The notes under the pieces are model-generated. The model was given only the letters and a program-made list of their open reading frames with translations, had not been told where the DNA came from and searched no databases. From contig JADJLP010000013.1 in NCBI GenBank assembly GCA_016710065.1, forward strand, positions 186,001 through 250,000: a stretch of 64,000 nucleotides of DNA. The letters run 5' to 3'. This stretch comes from Candidatus Ideonella esbjergensis. GTDB lineage: Bacteria > Pseudomonadota > Gammaproteobacteria > Burkholderiales > Burkholderiaceae_C. Positions 47,762-56,193 of this stretch are shown in pieces. Position 1 is the stretch's first letter. Every line of letters begins with the position of its first letter. The translations under genes and the position numbers were made by a program.

Positions 47762-49612
47762 GTGTGCCGTGCATGGCACGAATCCCGCTGGGTGAAAGTC
47801 CCGGTACCAGGTATCAGCAGAGCCGAAGGTTAGCCAAAGGGCAACTGCGTCGCCGCGAGGCGGGGTGGGGAGGAAGCTCAAGGCGAAACTCGCGGGGCGA
47901 CGAACAGAAACCGGATATGAGGCGTGATGCATTCGGGGCGAGCGGGCACGTGACCGCGAAGCCCTCCATCTGCAAACCCAGGCGCAATGCTGGGATGGGT
48001 GCATTTTGTAAATCTGGCGTCTATGCGAGGAAGGATTCGTGTCTTACCACGGGAGATCTCTGCGGTGTCGCGGGCCTGCCAAGGCCGGCGACTGGGTGGC
48101 GGGCAACTGCCGCCGAGCGCCGTAGAGAAGTCAGCAGAGGGCATAGTAGTTGGCGGGGCTGCCAGCGAAGGCCCGAACGGGAAGAGCCTTGAGCGCCGGG
48201 CCCCAGGGAGACGGGATGGCATCCGAAACGGATGGACCCGCCGCCAACCAAGCCCGGAGTGCGCAAGCGATGTGTGGGGCGTTGTTGGAGCGCGTGCTTG
48301 CACGCGAGAACCTGCAGCGCGCCCCCTCAAACGGGTACGCCAGAACAAAGGCGCGCCGGGCATAGACGGCATGAGCGTCGATGCCCTGCCTGAACACCTC
48401 AAGCAACACTGGCCGCAGATCAAGGCCGACATCCTGGCGGGACGGTACCGACCGCAGCCGGTGCGCCGGGTCGAGATCCCAAGCCAGATGGCCGCGTGAG
48501 GCAGTTGGGCATCCCACGGTGCTGGACCGATTCATACAACAAGCCATCGCCCAAGTGGTCACCCAGCAATGGGAGCCGCACTTCCACCCCGACAGCTACG
48601 GCTTCAGGCCGCAGCGCTCGGCGCACCAGGCGGTGCGCCGGATGCAGACGCTGGTCAAGGCGGGCCAAGCCTGGGTGGTGGACCTGGACCTGGAGAGCTT
48701 CTTCGACCGGGTCAACCAAGACCGGCTGATCGGCCGATTGGCCAAGCACGTGCCTGACGGTGCGCTGCTCAAGCTGATACGGCGCATCGTCAAAGCCGGG
48801 GTCTGGGTGGACGGGCGCATCGAAGCGCGAGAACAAGGCGTGCCGCAAGGCGGGCCGCTCTCGCCGGTGCTGGCCAACGTGGTGTTGGATGAGTTGGACT
48901 GGACCCTGGAGCGGCGCGGCCTGCGCTTTGCCAGGTACGCAGATGACTGCCAGATCATGGTGGCGTCCCAGCGAGCCGGGCAGCGCGTGATGGACAGCGT
49001 GACGCGCTTTGTCGAAGAGTCACTGAGGCTCACAGTGAATGCACGAAAGAGCGCCGTGGACAGGCCCTGGAACCGCAAGTTCCTGGGCTTCACGCTCAAC
49101 CGCAAGACCAAGGGCTTGCAAGTGGCCAAGACGGCCATGGCCAAGCTCAAGGACAAGCTCAGAGAGTTGAGCCGCCGCACAAGAGGCCACCGCTTGCACA
49201 GCATCGTCGAAGAGCTGAGGGAAAGCCTGCTTGGCTGGAAAGCGTACTTCGGCATTGCCGAAGTGCTGAGCCCTCTTCGCGAACTGGACAAGTGGTTGCG
49301 GCGACGGTTACGCTGCTATCAATGGAAGCTGTGGGGGAGTGCCGGATACCGCGAGCTGCGCAAGCGGGGCGTGTCAGTGCGAGAAGCCTGGAACGTCAGC
49401 AAGAGCGCGCACGGCCCGTGGAGAATCAGCCGAACCCCGGCGCTATCGCTGGCCATGCCAGCCACTTACTTCAACCGTTTGGGGCTACCATGTTTGGCGC
49501 CAGCGAGGCCCACATGACCAGCACATATTCAACAACCCGAATCGCCGGATACGTGACCCGTACGTCCGGTGGTGTGGGAGGGGGAGGCCGCGAGGCTTTC
49601 TCCTATCCCGAT
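47762..49612 (+). mobile_element. Group IIC-type intron, copy 2
   Basis: Starts GTGTGCC and ends CCCGAT like copy 1, at the same position in the R' box. About 1851 bases and nearly identical to copies 1 and 3. Copies 2 and 3 share several differences from copy 1 (for example AAGAGCGCGC versus AAAGGCGCGC near the end), so they are closer to each other. Confidence 0.9.
48216..49517 (+). pseudogene. ltrA: Group II intron reverse transcriptase, copy 2, frameshifted
   Basis: Same protein as copy 1, with three homopolymer differences: two extra Cs near 48325, one C fewer near 48479 and one fewer near 48513. They cancel out, so the frame is wrong only between about residues 36 and 99 and the rest, including YADD, is in frame. 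Blocks 0-1 of the reverse transcriptase are garbled. Given that all three changes are in C-runs of a repeated sequence, assembly error is a serious alternative to real decay. Confidence 0.8.
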
Positions 49613-49694
49613 TAGGCCTCTAGGTAACGACCTTGCCACAACCAGCTTTTGCCGAATACGATCGACCAGAATTGGCACAACGGGAGACAAAGAC

Positions 49695-50006
49695 ATGAAC
49701 AAGAAGACAGCTCTTTGGGGCAAGGCACTTCTAGCACTCTTGGCTATTTGCTTGTTGGTCGTACTTGCGGCCAGGGATCTTGCACCCCTCACTCCTGTTT
49801 CGGTCGTTCTGGCCTATGCGCTAGGCGGAGCAGCCTTCTTTGGCGTTGCGGTTCTTGGGGCCATGTGGCTCAAGTTCGCGATCAATAAGTTCCTGCTGAA
49901 CGCTGGAGCAACCGACACTCAATGGCTCTGGTTCAAGAGCGACCCGAAGGGGCTTGTCGCACTGCGGAGTCGGAGTGGCGCTCACCAATCCAGCGACGAT
50001 GCCTAA
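49695..50006 (+). CDS. Cassette 8: small two-helix membrane protein
   Basis: A 103-residue protein starting at ATG 49695 after a GGGAG ribosome-binding site. Two hydrophobic segments: LWGKALLALLAICLLVVLAA (residues 7-26) and VSVVLAYALGGAAFFGVAVLGAMWLKFA (about 34-61), then a hydrophilic tail. Its TAA is in the R'' box of attC 8. No family recognised; the size and layout resemble other integron-borne membrane proteins of unknown role. Confidence 0.7.
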   Translation: MNKKTALWGKALLALLAICLLVVLAARDLAPLTPVSVVLAYALGGAAFFGVAVLGAMWLKFAINKFLLNAGATDTQWLWFKSDPKGLVALRSRSGAHQSSDDA

Positions 50007-50069
50007 CCCCTCAGTCGAGCCGACCAACTGCAGCAAGCTGCAGTCGGCAGCTCACCTCGAACGTTAGGC
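49999..50069 (+). repeat. attC 8
   Basis: R'' ATGCCTAAC, R' GTTAGGC; the palindromic arms read CCAACTGCAGC and GCTGCAGTCGG, a variant also found in attC 13. Confidence 0.87.
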
Positions 50070-50078
50070 CGCAAACCT

Positions 50079-50601
50079 ATGCCCACTTCCTTCCTATGTG
50101 CCACTTGTGGCAAAGAACACTCAGGTCTTCCGCAGGACTACTCCTTCGGCCTTCCAGACGAGGTCTACGAACTCGACTTCATCAGTCGATATCTTCGTGT
50201 TCGAAGCAACTCCGATCTTTGTACGCTTGACGACTCGAGGTTCTTTATTCGAGGGGTCATTCCGTTACCGTTTCAAGACTCAGATGAAGAGTACTGCTGG
50301 GGTGTATGGGTCGAGGTCGCTGCCAAGGATCATGACAAGTATGTTCGCGGCTACGCCGACGATCTTTCAGCGGAACCGTCATTTCCTGGAACCCTAGCAA
50401 ACAGCATCCCTGGCTACCACGAGACGCTAGGGCCTCTCAGTCATCGCTAGGTTCGGTGCTCCTGGCAAGCGCCCCAACTATTACATCAACCCGGCTACGC
50501 AGCACACGTTGGTATCGGAACTTCGTGAGGGCATCACGGCAAGTCGGCACCATGAAATGCTTGAGGCGGTTGGCCACTTCAAGCGCCAAAATGCGGCCTA
50601 A
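50079..50601 (+). pseudogene. Cassette 9: DUF2199 protein, one-base frameshift
   Basis: A DUF2199 protein (FLCATCGKEHSGLPQDYSFGLPDEVYEL, LCTLDDSRFFIRGVIPLPF, YCWGVWVEVAAKDHD). As given, the frame stops at 50450 after YHETLGPLSHR. Removing one base from GGGCC near 50428 restores ETLGLSVIARFGAPGKRPNYYINPATQHTLVSELREGI..., ending at the TAA inside attC 9, which is what an intact cassette gene should do. DUF2199 has no known function; the CxxC...H N-terminus suggests metal binding. The indel could be natural or a base-call error in a short homopolymer. Confidence 0.78.
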
Positions 50602-50664
50602 CCCCTCGGTCGAACCGACAAAGTGCATCAAGCTGCACTTTGCGGCTCACCTCGAACGTTAGGC
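50593..50664 (+). repeat. attC 9
   Basis: R'' GCGGCCTAAC and R' GTTAGGC; arms AAAGTGCATC and GCTGCACTTT. The start of cassette 9 (GTTAGGCCGC) is the exact complement of its R''. Confidence 0.88.
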
Positions 50665-50671
50665 ATCATCC

Positions 50672-51001
50672 ATGAGTCACTCGCACGCGTTCGATGAATC
50701 CACCTGGCAGTTTGATGCGCCGATCAACGCCGCATCGTTCACGACCAAGTACGTTCTTGACGGATCTCTTCCGATTCTCGAGGTCTATCACGACCATGAT
50801 GGCGAGTGGCAGTTCATGTGCGGCACTACTAATGCCAGTGCCGATGCAAAGCTCGTGTGCCTTGGCTGCATGATCGACCGCGACCCTACGCTAGTTCAAC
50901 TTGCTGACTTGCCAGAAGGTTGGCTCGCTCATAGAGTATCGCAAACACAGCCGTGGGCTCGGGAGTCGTATGAAAACAGTGATTCCAACAATGAGGCCTA
51001 A
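50672..51001 (+). CDS. Cassette 10: small conserved hypothetical protein
   Basis: A 109-residue acidic soluble protein: FTTKYVLDGSLPILEVYHDHDGEWQFMCGTTNASADAKLVCLGCMIDRDPTLVQLADLPEGWLAHR. Several bacteria carry similar small proteins, but I know of no assigned function; an immunity-type role is conceivable from size and acidity. The ATG is eight bases after the junction of attC 9 and the TAA lies in attC 10. No membrane segment. Confidence 0.7.
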   Translation: MSHSHAFDESTWQFDAPINAASFTTKYVLDGSLPILEVYHDHDGEWQFMCGTTNASADAKLVCLGCMIDRDPTLVQLADLPEGWLAHRVSQTQPWARESYENSDSNNEA

Positions 51002-51064
51002 CCTGTCGCTCGAGCCGACTCGCGTCGGCAAGCCGCCGCTCGCGGCTCAGCTTCAACGTTAGGC
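50994..51064 (+). repeat. attC 10
   Basis: R'' GAGGCCTAAC, R' GTTAGGC; different central stem (CGAGCCGACTCGCGTCGGC...CGCGGCTC), so it is not of the AAATTGCAGC subtype. Confidence 0.83.
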
Positions 51065-51503
51065 AGCGCGTTCCGCGCAAGACCATGTTCACTCGTTTCG
51101 TCACTGCCCAGTGCGCTCCAGGCTCAAGTTCAAGGTCAGTTCGCCACGGTCAATATCGCGAGCCCGCTTCGGAAGCTCTGGCCGACGTGTTCGAAGTCCG
51201 GGGACTATGGTCACCATCAGCTCGGGCTGTCCGTCCTTCGGCGGCCAGCGAACCAACCGAGGTCCCTTTCACCAAAGACATGAGGCCGGTTCGGCGTCAG
51301 GCATTTACTGGGGCTGGCGTTGCCAGGGTCGGCCTGAGCTTGAGACATTCAGTTGTTCAGACCGAGCATTTGTCCCCTGGCAAACAGCCGAAGAGAAAAC
51401 ACAATGCGGGCATGGCATCGGTATCTGCAACATCACCACGCGTCGGCAACATCGTTGTGACTGGTCAGCGTCATCGTCCGCTCAGCGGCTCCGAACCCAA
51501 AAC
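51065..51503 (+). other. Cassette 11: no convincing gene, related to cassette 13
   Basis: The stretch 51115-51240 (CTCAAGTTCAAGGTCAGTTC ... GGGCTGTCCGTCC) aligns by eye with 52270-52390 in cassette 13 (CTCAAATTCAAAGTCAGTTC ... GGGCTGCCCGTCC). A frame from 51111 ends with TAA in attC 11, but its composition is poor and it is not clearly conserved in the relative. The shared sequence may be a non-coding cassette family. Confidence 0.6.
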
Positions 51504-51575
51504 CCTGCCTAACCCCTCAGTCGAGGCGACAAATTGCAGCAAGCTGCAATTTGCGCCTCACCTCGAACGTTAGGG
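51504..51575 (+). repeat. attC 11
   Basis: R'' CCTGCCTAAC and R' GTTAGGG with the AAATTGCAGC palindrome. The R' has one extra G compared with its partner. Confidence 0.87.
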
Positions 51576-51623
51576 CAGCCGAAATCACCACCCCCCGGCC
51601 GCTGCTTGCGGTAATGACGAATT

Positions 51624-51640
51624 GTATCTACAATTTGCAA
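51624..51640 (+). promoter_or_regulatory. Inverted repeat upstream of brnT, likely autoregulatory operator
   Basis: The palindrome AATTGTA-TC-TACAATT (51620-51635) lies about five bases before the brnT start. BrnA-type antitoxins repress their own promoter through such inverted repeats; binding here is inferred from position and symmetry. Confidence 0.5.
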
Positions 51641-51916
51641 ATGCAGTTCACTTGGTCTGAGCGCAAGCGCGCAATCAACATCAAGCAGCACGGGCTCGAC
51701 TTCGTGGACGCGTCGCGCGTGTTTGAAGGTGCAACCTTTACGTTCGAAGACGATCGCTTTGCCTATGGCGAGCAGCGACTCGAAACCCTTGGCCTTCTCG
51801 CAGGCATTCCTGTCTCAGTCGTTCACACGGAGACCGAACATGAAATCCGCGTCATCTCGTTCCGCAAAGCCACGCGCCGTGAAGCAAATCTCTACTACGA
51901 CCAAGTCCAAAACTGA
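51641..51916 (+). CDS. brnT: Cassette 12a: BrnT-family toxin
   Basis: A 91-residue BrnT toxin (MQFTWSERKRAINIKQHGLDFVDASRVFEG, FTFEDDRFAYGEQRLETLGLL, then IRVISFRKATRREANLYYDQ). BrnT is a RelE-fold ribonuclease of a type II toxin-antitoxin pair. The ATG at 51641 is the family start; an upstream ATG at 51614 would place the operator inside the gene. The antitoxin gene overlaps its 3' end by 77 bases. Together they make a complete module in one cassette with its own promoter. Confidence 0.9.
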   Translation: MQFTWSERKRAINIKQHGLDFVDASRVFEGATFTFEDDRFAYGEQRLETLGLLAGIPVSVVHTETEHEIRVISFRKATRREANLYYDQVQN

Positions 51917-52154
51917 CTGGGCTCGCCTGGCCACCTCGGAGGCATCCGCCGCGCCTACCGACGAACATCCCGAGGCTGAAGTCAAACACATCGTCCGTGG
52001 CATTGTTCGAAAGGGCCTGAAGCCCATGCCGAACAAATCACTTGTTTCGTTGCGAGTCGATCAAGACGTTCTCGAATGGTTCAAGTCGCAAGGCACCGGT
52101 TATCAAACTCGTATCAATGCAGTACTTCGCGCATTCCGCGATGCGTCTGCCTAA
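51840..52154 (+). CDS. brnA: Cassette 12b: BrnA-family antitoxin
   Basis: A 104-residue antitoxin whose C-terminal 50 residues are the ribbon-helix-helix-like BrnA DNA-binding segment (PNKSLVSLRVDQDVLEWFKSQGTGYQTRINAVLRAFRD). The N-terminal half would wrap the toxin. It begins inside brnT and ends with TAA in the R'' box of attC 12. Confidence 0.88.
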   Translation: MKSASSRSAKPRAVKQISTTTKSKTDWARLATSEASAAPTDEHPEAEVKHIVRGIVRKGLKPMPNKSLVSLRVDQDVLEWFKSQGTGYQTRINAVLRAFRDASA

Positions 52155-52217
52155 CACCTCGGTCGAAGCGACAAATTGCAGCAAGCTGCAATTTGCGCCT
52201 CACCTCGAACGTTAGGC
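52146..52217 (+). repeat. attC 12
   Basis: R'' TCTGCCTAAC, R' GTTAGGC, AAATTGCAGC palindrome. Confidence 0.88.
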
Positions 52218-52390
52218 AGCGCGGCAAGAGCGCCGGCAAGCATTCCTCGCTTCATCATGGCCTGGCACGCTGTTCTCTCAAATTCAAAGTCAGTTCTGTT
52301 TGGCCTGAACCGTCGAGTTGCTTCAGAAGCTTTGGCCAATACGATGAAATACCGGAACCGTTGGGCATCTTCGGTGCGGGCTGCCCGTCC
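52218..52390 (+). other. Cassette 13 remnant, cut by IS66
   Basis: The 5' part of a cassette starting GTTAGGCAGCG, related to cassette 11 (see there). It stops at the left end of IS66. Its expected matching end (CGCTGCCTAAC) is missing: beyond the element the R'' reads TTACGGCTAAC. A short frame (52257-52394) is not convincing. Confidence 0.6.
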
Positions 52391-52502
52391 GTAATAGTCC
52401 GACCAGCACCATCCTTGCGCCCGGTTTGGCGGGCCGGCACCATCTGAGCTGATGAAGTGCCCACCCGCTTGATGGTGTGCACCAACGGAGATGGTGCACA
52501 CC

Positions 52503-52910
52503 ATGAAGGATCACCCAAGACGCGCAAAGCGGGTACGGCGCACCCATGAACAAGGCTTCAAGGAAGGCTTGATCGCGAGGAGCCTGGTGCCCGGTGCGTC
52601 GGTGGCAGCCATCGCGATGGAGGGCGGCGTCAATGCCAACCTGCTGTTCAAGTGGCGGCGCGAGCATGTCAGAGCGAAGGTCTTCGGCGCAGCACCGTCC
52701 ACGAGTCTGGTGCCGGTCTGCGTCATTGGGCAACCGGACCGGTTGCCGGCGCCGCAGCCGCACCTGCCTGCGATCGGTGATGGCGCCAGCCGTGGCACCC
52801 GCACCTGCGTCATCGAGCTTGAGATCGCTGGCGCGCAGTTGCGGCTGCGTGGCGCCGTGGACGAGGCGATGCTGGGCAGCGTCTTGCGCGCGCTGCGCCA
52901 AAGCCAATGA
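52503..52910 (+). CDS. tnpA: IS66 TnpA
   Basis: A 135-residue IS66 OrfA/TnpA. The helix-turn-helix is in RRTHEQGFKEGLIARSLVPGASVAAIAMEGGVNANLLFKWRRE. The C-terminal half (VIELEIAGAQLRLRGAVDEAMLGSVLRAL) is the IS66 TnpA extension. ATG 52491 is an alternative start. It overlaps tnpB by four bases. Confidence 0.9.
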   Translation: MKDHPRRAKRVRRTHEQGFKEGLIARSLVPGASVAAIAMEGGVNANLLFKWRREHVRAKVFGAAPSTSLVPVCVIGQPDRLPAPQPHLPAIGDGASRGTRTCVIELEIAGAQLRLRGAVDEAMLGSVLRALRQSQ

Positions 52911-53253
52911 TCGGCCCGCGCGCGGGAACCCGGGTCTGGCTTGCTGCCGGCGTGACCGACATGCGCTGCGGCATCGACTCACTGGCGGCGAAGGTGCAGA
53001 TGGCGCTGACGGCCGACCCCTTCAGCGGTCACGTCTTCGCCTTCCGGGGGCGCAGGGGCGACCTGGTGAAGTTGCTGTGGAGCGATGGCGACGGCATGTG
53101 CCTGTTGACCAGCGTCTTGAGCGAGGCCGCTTCGTCTGGCCGCAGGCCGACAGCGGCAGCGTGACGCTGAGCACGGCGCAGCTCTCGATGCTGCTCGAAG
53201 GCATCGACTGGCGCCACCCCGAACGCACGTGGCAACCACGCCTGGCGGTGTAG
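52907..53253 (+). pseudogene. tnpB: IS66 TnpB (OrfB), frameshifted
   Basis: The IS66 OrfB family start is clear (GTRVWLAAGVTDMRCGIDSLAAKVQ, FRGRRGDLVKLLWSDGDGMCLL). At about 53108 the frame is lost; the remaining residues (RLERGRFVWPQADSGSVTLSTAQLSMLLEGIDWRHPERTW) are read in another frame to 53253. Without TnpB the element is probably not mobile. Confidence 0.85.
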
Positions 53254-53323
53254 TCGGCCAGGCAAGTGGTTGACGGGACAACTCCCGTTGCGAGGGCTGA
53301 GCACGACAGGCAAAGTCCTGGCC

Positions 53324-55012
53324 ATGACGTTCGCAGACCTCGTGGCCAGCAACACCGCATTGCGCGGTGAAGTCCAGCGCTCGCACGAGGCCTTGAAGAT
53401 CGCGCAACTGACCATCGACAAGATGAAGGTCGAACTGGCCTACCTGCGGCGCATGAAGTACGGCCGCTCCAGCGAGAAGCTCGAACACGCGCAACTCGAC
53501 CTCGTCGGTGGCCAAGCGGCCCAGGCTGCGGTGACACCGTCTGCTGACGCGGGCACGGATGACGGATTGAAGTCCAACGTGACCTCGCTCGATGCCGAGC
53601 GCAAGAAGCGTGAGCCCAAGACCAGGCCTGGGCTGCGCGAGTTGCCTGAGCACCTGCCCCGGCGCACCGTCGTTCACACCCCGCTGGGTGGATGCGGCTG
53701 CACGGCCTGTGGTGCAGCCCTGCGAGAGATCGGCCAGGACGTCTCTGAGGTACTCGACTACGAGCCAGGCACCTTCCACGTGGTGCGCCACGTGCGCCCG
53801 AAGCTGGCCTGTGCGGGCTGCCACACGATCACACAGGCGCTGGCGCCGACCCGGCCGATGGACCGGTGCATGGCCGGCGCCGGCCTGCTCACCCACATCG
53901 CGGTGAGCAAATTCGCCGACCATGTGCCGCTGTACCGCCTGTGCCAGATCTACGGCCGCGACGGCGTCGAGCTGAGCCGCTCGACCATCACCGACATGAT
54001 GGGCAACTGCGGCGCGATGCTGACGCCATTGGCCGAGGCCGTTGGCCGCTACGTGCTCCAGGCCGGCAAGGTCCACGGTGACGACACGCCGATCCGCGCG
54101 CTGGGCGGCCAGGGTGCCAAGGCGCACACCGCCCGGCTGTGGGTTTATGTCCGTGATGACCGGCCCAGCGGTGACCCGGCGTCGCCGGCCGTCTGGTTCC
54201 AATACTCGCCGGACCGCAAGGGCGAGCATGCGCGGCGGCATCTGCAGAACTTCTGCGGCACCCTGCAGGCCGATGCATTCAGTGGCTACGACAAGCTCTA
54301 CACGGACGGCCGGATCATCGAGGCCGGTTGCTGGAGTCACGCCCGACGCAAGTTCTGGGATATCCATGTCAGGCAGCAACGCCTGCCCGGCACACTGGCG
54401 CATCAGGCCCTGGTGCGCATCGGTGAGCTCTTCAGGATCGAGGCTCAGATCAATGGCCGCTCGCCGCTGCGACGACGACGAACGCGCCAGACGCGGTCAA
54501 TGCCCGTGTTGAGGGAGTTGAAGTCCTGGATGACCCAGGCCTTGGCGCAGGTGTCGGCGAAGTCGCCGATGGCCTTGGCGATCGGCTATGCCTTGGGCCA
54601 CTGGACAGCGCTGACGAACTTCGTCGATGACGGGCGCATCGACGCCCACAACAACGCCGCTGAGCGTGCACTGCGCGGCGTCGCCATCGGGCGCAAGAAT
54701 TACCTGCACGTCGGCTCGGACGCGGGTGGCCACACGGCGGCGGTGATGTACACGTTGCTCGGAACCTGCAAGCTCAACGCGATCAACCCGCAACGCTACC
54801 TGCGTCACGTCCTGGAGCGCATCGCCGATCATCCGATCAACCGCATCGACGAGTTGCTGCCCTGGGTGGTCGCCGCGAGGGGGGCGCACGAAGAACAACG
54901 CAGGACCTGCCGCTGGCGGCCTGAAGACCCATCAGGCCCGCAGCAGGCGTGGGCAGAATGCGCCCATGCGCATCAAACTGATCGAAGACTTGCCGATGGC
55001 GAGCAGCGATGA
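53324..55012 (+). CDS. tnpC: IS66 TnpC transposase
   Basis: A DDE transposase of 562 residues with an N-terminal coiled region and zinc-finger (CGCTACGAALREIGQDVSEVLDYEPGTF), and the acidic triad expected at GKVHGDDTPIRAL, LQADAFSGYDKLY and HNNAAERALRGVAIGRKNYLHVGSDAGG. The protein normally ends soon after LLPWVVAA; here the frame continues 45 residues into the passenger gene, and the region SPLRRRRTRQTRSM is unusual, so a small indel cannot be excluded. Start at ATG 53324. Confidence 0.88.
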   Translation: MTFADLVASNTALRGEVQRSHEALKIAQLTIDKMKVELAYLRRMKYGRSSEKLEHAQLDLVGGQAAQAAVTPSADAGTDDGLKSNVTSLDAERKKREPKTRPGLRELPEHLPRRTVVHTPLGGCGCTACGAALREIGQDVSEVLDYEPGTFHVVRHVRPKLACAGCHTITQALAPTRPMDRCMAGAGLLTHIAVSKFADHVPLYRLCQIYGRDGVELSRSTITDMMGNCGAMLTPLAEAVGRYVLQAGKVHGDDTPIRALGGQGAKAHTARLWVYVRDDRPSGDPASPAVWFQYSPDRKGEHARRHLQNFCGTLQADAFSGYDKLYTDGRIIEAGCWSHARRKFWDIHVRQQRLPGTLAHQALVRIGELFRIEAQINGRSPLRRRRTRQTRSMPVLRELKSWMTQALAQVSAKSPMALAIGYALGHWTALTNFVDDGRIDAHNNAAERALRGVAIGRKNYLHVGSDAGGHTAAVMYTLLGTCKLNAINPQRYLRHVLERIADHPINRIDELLPWVVAARGAHEEQRRTCRWRPEDPSGPQQAWAECAHAHQTDRRLADGEQR

Positions 55013-55486
55013 GCTGTACCAGCTCAGCTGGGTCATCGAACAACTGTTGGCCGACCCACGCCGCATCGTCCAGGCGCGTGCGCAGTTGCACACGGGCCAG
55101 CAGGTCCAGTATCTGAGCTGGGCCGATGGGAAGTTGCGGTCAGCTCGCGTCGTCGGCATGCACGGGGACCACGTGGCCGTCCACGATGCGGCCAACGCCA
55201 AGCCCTTCAAGGTGCACTACGCGGCGATCCTCACCGGGCCAACATCGCAGCCTCCTGATGGGGCCAAAAGCCAGAGCCTGCCGCGCCCAACCGGCCTACG
55301 CCGCCACCGGAGGTCGCCGCCCGAGCTGACTTCCGCGTCGGCAACCGGGTCACCTTCGTCGACAAGAACCTGCAGCACCGCGTTGGCCTGATCGTGCGTA
55401 TCAATCAACACACCGCCACGCTCGACTGTGACGGCCAGAAGTGGCGCGTCGCCTTCGAGTTGCTTCGCCATCTCGTCGACGTCTGA
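54966..55486 (+). pseudogene. IS66 passenger gene, frameshifted
   Basis: A hypothetical protein carried by some IS66 relatives: MRIKLIEDLPMASSDELYQLSWVIEQLLADPRRIVQARAQLHTGQQVQYLSWADGKLRSARVVGMHGD, then after a shift near 55280 RADFRVGNRVTFVDKNLQHRVGLIVRINQHTATLDCDGQKWRVAFELLRHLVDV. It looks like two small SH3-like segments. Function unknown. It overlaps the end of tnpC. Confidence 0.7.
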
Positions 55487-55521
55487 CCATCGGCTCCGGC
55501 AACGGTGTTCGTCGGACTATT

Positions 55522-55592
55522 ACGGCTAACCCCTCAGTCGAGCTGACCAACTGCAGCAAGCTGCAGTCGGCAGCTCACCTCGAACGTTAGAC
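55522..55592 (+). repeat. attC 13
   Basis: R'' GGCTAAC (preceded by the IS66 end TTAC), R' GTTAGAC; arms CCAACTGCAGC/GCTGCAGTCGG as in attC 8. Confidence 0.85.
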
Positions 55593-55600
55593 CGCACTCA

Positions 55601-56137
55601 ATGCCACCGTTGACCATAGCCCCAGGAAGACACCTCGTGTCCATCCACCGAGAGGAAATTGACTCGAACAGAATTCAAGGCTTTGTGCTGGCCTCGTCCG
55701 AAGAACTTGTGGTTCTGCAATACGTCTATGACTTCAATCTCGATGGGCTCATGACTCTGAGCCGATCGGATATCTCGGAGATCCGAGAAACCAAGACCGA
55801 CAAGTTCCAAACCAGACTTCTCAAGCACGAAGGACTGTTGGAGAACATTCCTTTCCAGAGTCAGTTTGAGGTTCAGAGTTGGCGCTCAATCATCAAGCAG
55901 TTGTCGCGCAGCTATCCACTTCTCATCCTTGAGTGCGAGCGAGGTGGTAAACCAGACTTCGTGATCGGCAAGCTGCTCAAGACAACATCTGCTGCAGCTT
56001 ACGTCCTGCACTTCACCGGCATTGGCCGGTGGCTTGAAGAACCAGTTCGGGTCGCGTACAAAGACATCACCTCCCTCCAGGTCGGCTCGAACTATCTCAA
56101 TGTCTATCAACGGCACTTTGAGCGAAATGCGCTCTAA
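55601..56137 (+). CDS. Cassette 14: hypothetical protein
   Basis: A 178-residue soluble protein of unknown function. Its first half reads like an Sm/SH3-type beta barrel (LVSIHREEIDSNRIQGFVLASSEELVVLQYVYDFNLDGLMTLSRSDISEI), with the second half a shorter repeat of that pattern (RGGKPDFVIGKLLKTTSAAAYVLHFTGIGRWLEEPVRVAYKDITSLQVG). Two similar domains linked by SIIKQLSRSYPLLIL would suit an RNA- or peptide-binding dimer, but this is a guess. ATG nine bases past the junction, TAA in attC 14. Confidence 0.68.
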   Translation: MPPLTIAPGRHLVSIHREEIDSNRIQGFVLASSEELVVLQYVYDFNLDGLMTLSRSDISEIRETKTDKFQTRLLKHEGLLENIPFQSQFEVQSWRSIIKQLSRSYPLLILECERGGKPDFVIGKLLKTTSAAAYVLHFTGIGRWLEEPVRVAYKDITSLQVGSNYLNVYQRHFERNAL

Positions 56138-56193
56138 CCCCTCAGTCGAGGCGACAAATTGCAGCAAGCTGCAATTTGCGCCTCACCTCGAAC
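56131..56193 (+). repeat. attC 14, split by intron 3
   Basis: R'' GCTCTAAC with the AAATTGCAGC palindrome; ends CGAAC at intron 3 (two bases, GT, fewer than before introns 1 and 2). The rest of R' (TAGGCG) is at 58041. Confidence 0.85.

Larger units (their letters stand above)
52391..55523 (+). mobile_element. IS66-family element with a passenger gene
   Basis: A 3133-bp element with inverted ends beginning GTAA (GTAATAGTCCGAC at 52391 and GTCGGACTATTAC at 55511-55523), the signature of IS66. It carries tnpA, tnpB and tnpC plus a fourth gene. No 8-bp target duplication is present (GCCCGTCC on the left, GGCTAACC on the right), so one flank has been lost after insertion. The right end abuts the R'' box of attC 13 directly. 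Confidence 0.9.

Noticed and set aside
51085..51573. Frame of 162 codons across cassette 11
   Set aside because: It runs through attC 11 to its R' box and is not kept in the related cassette 13.
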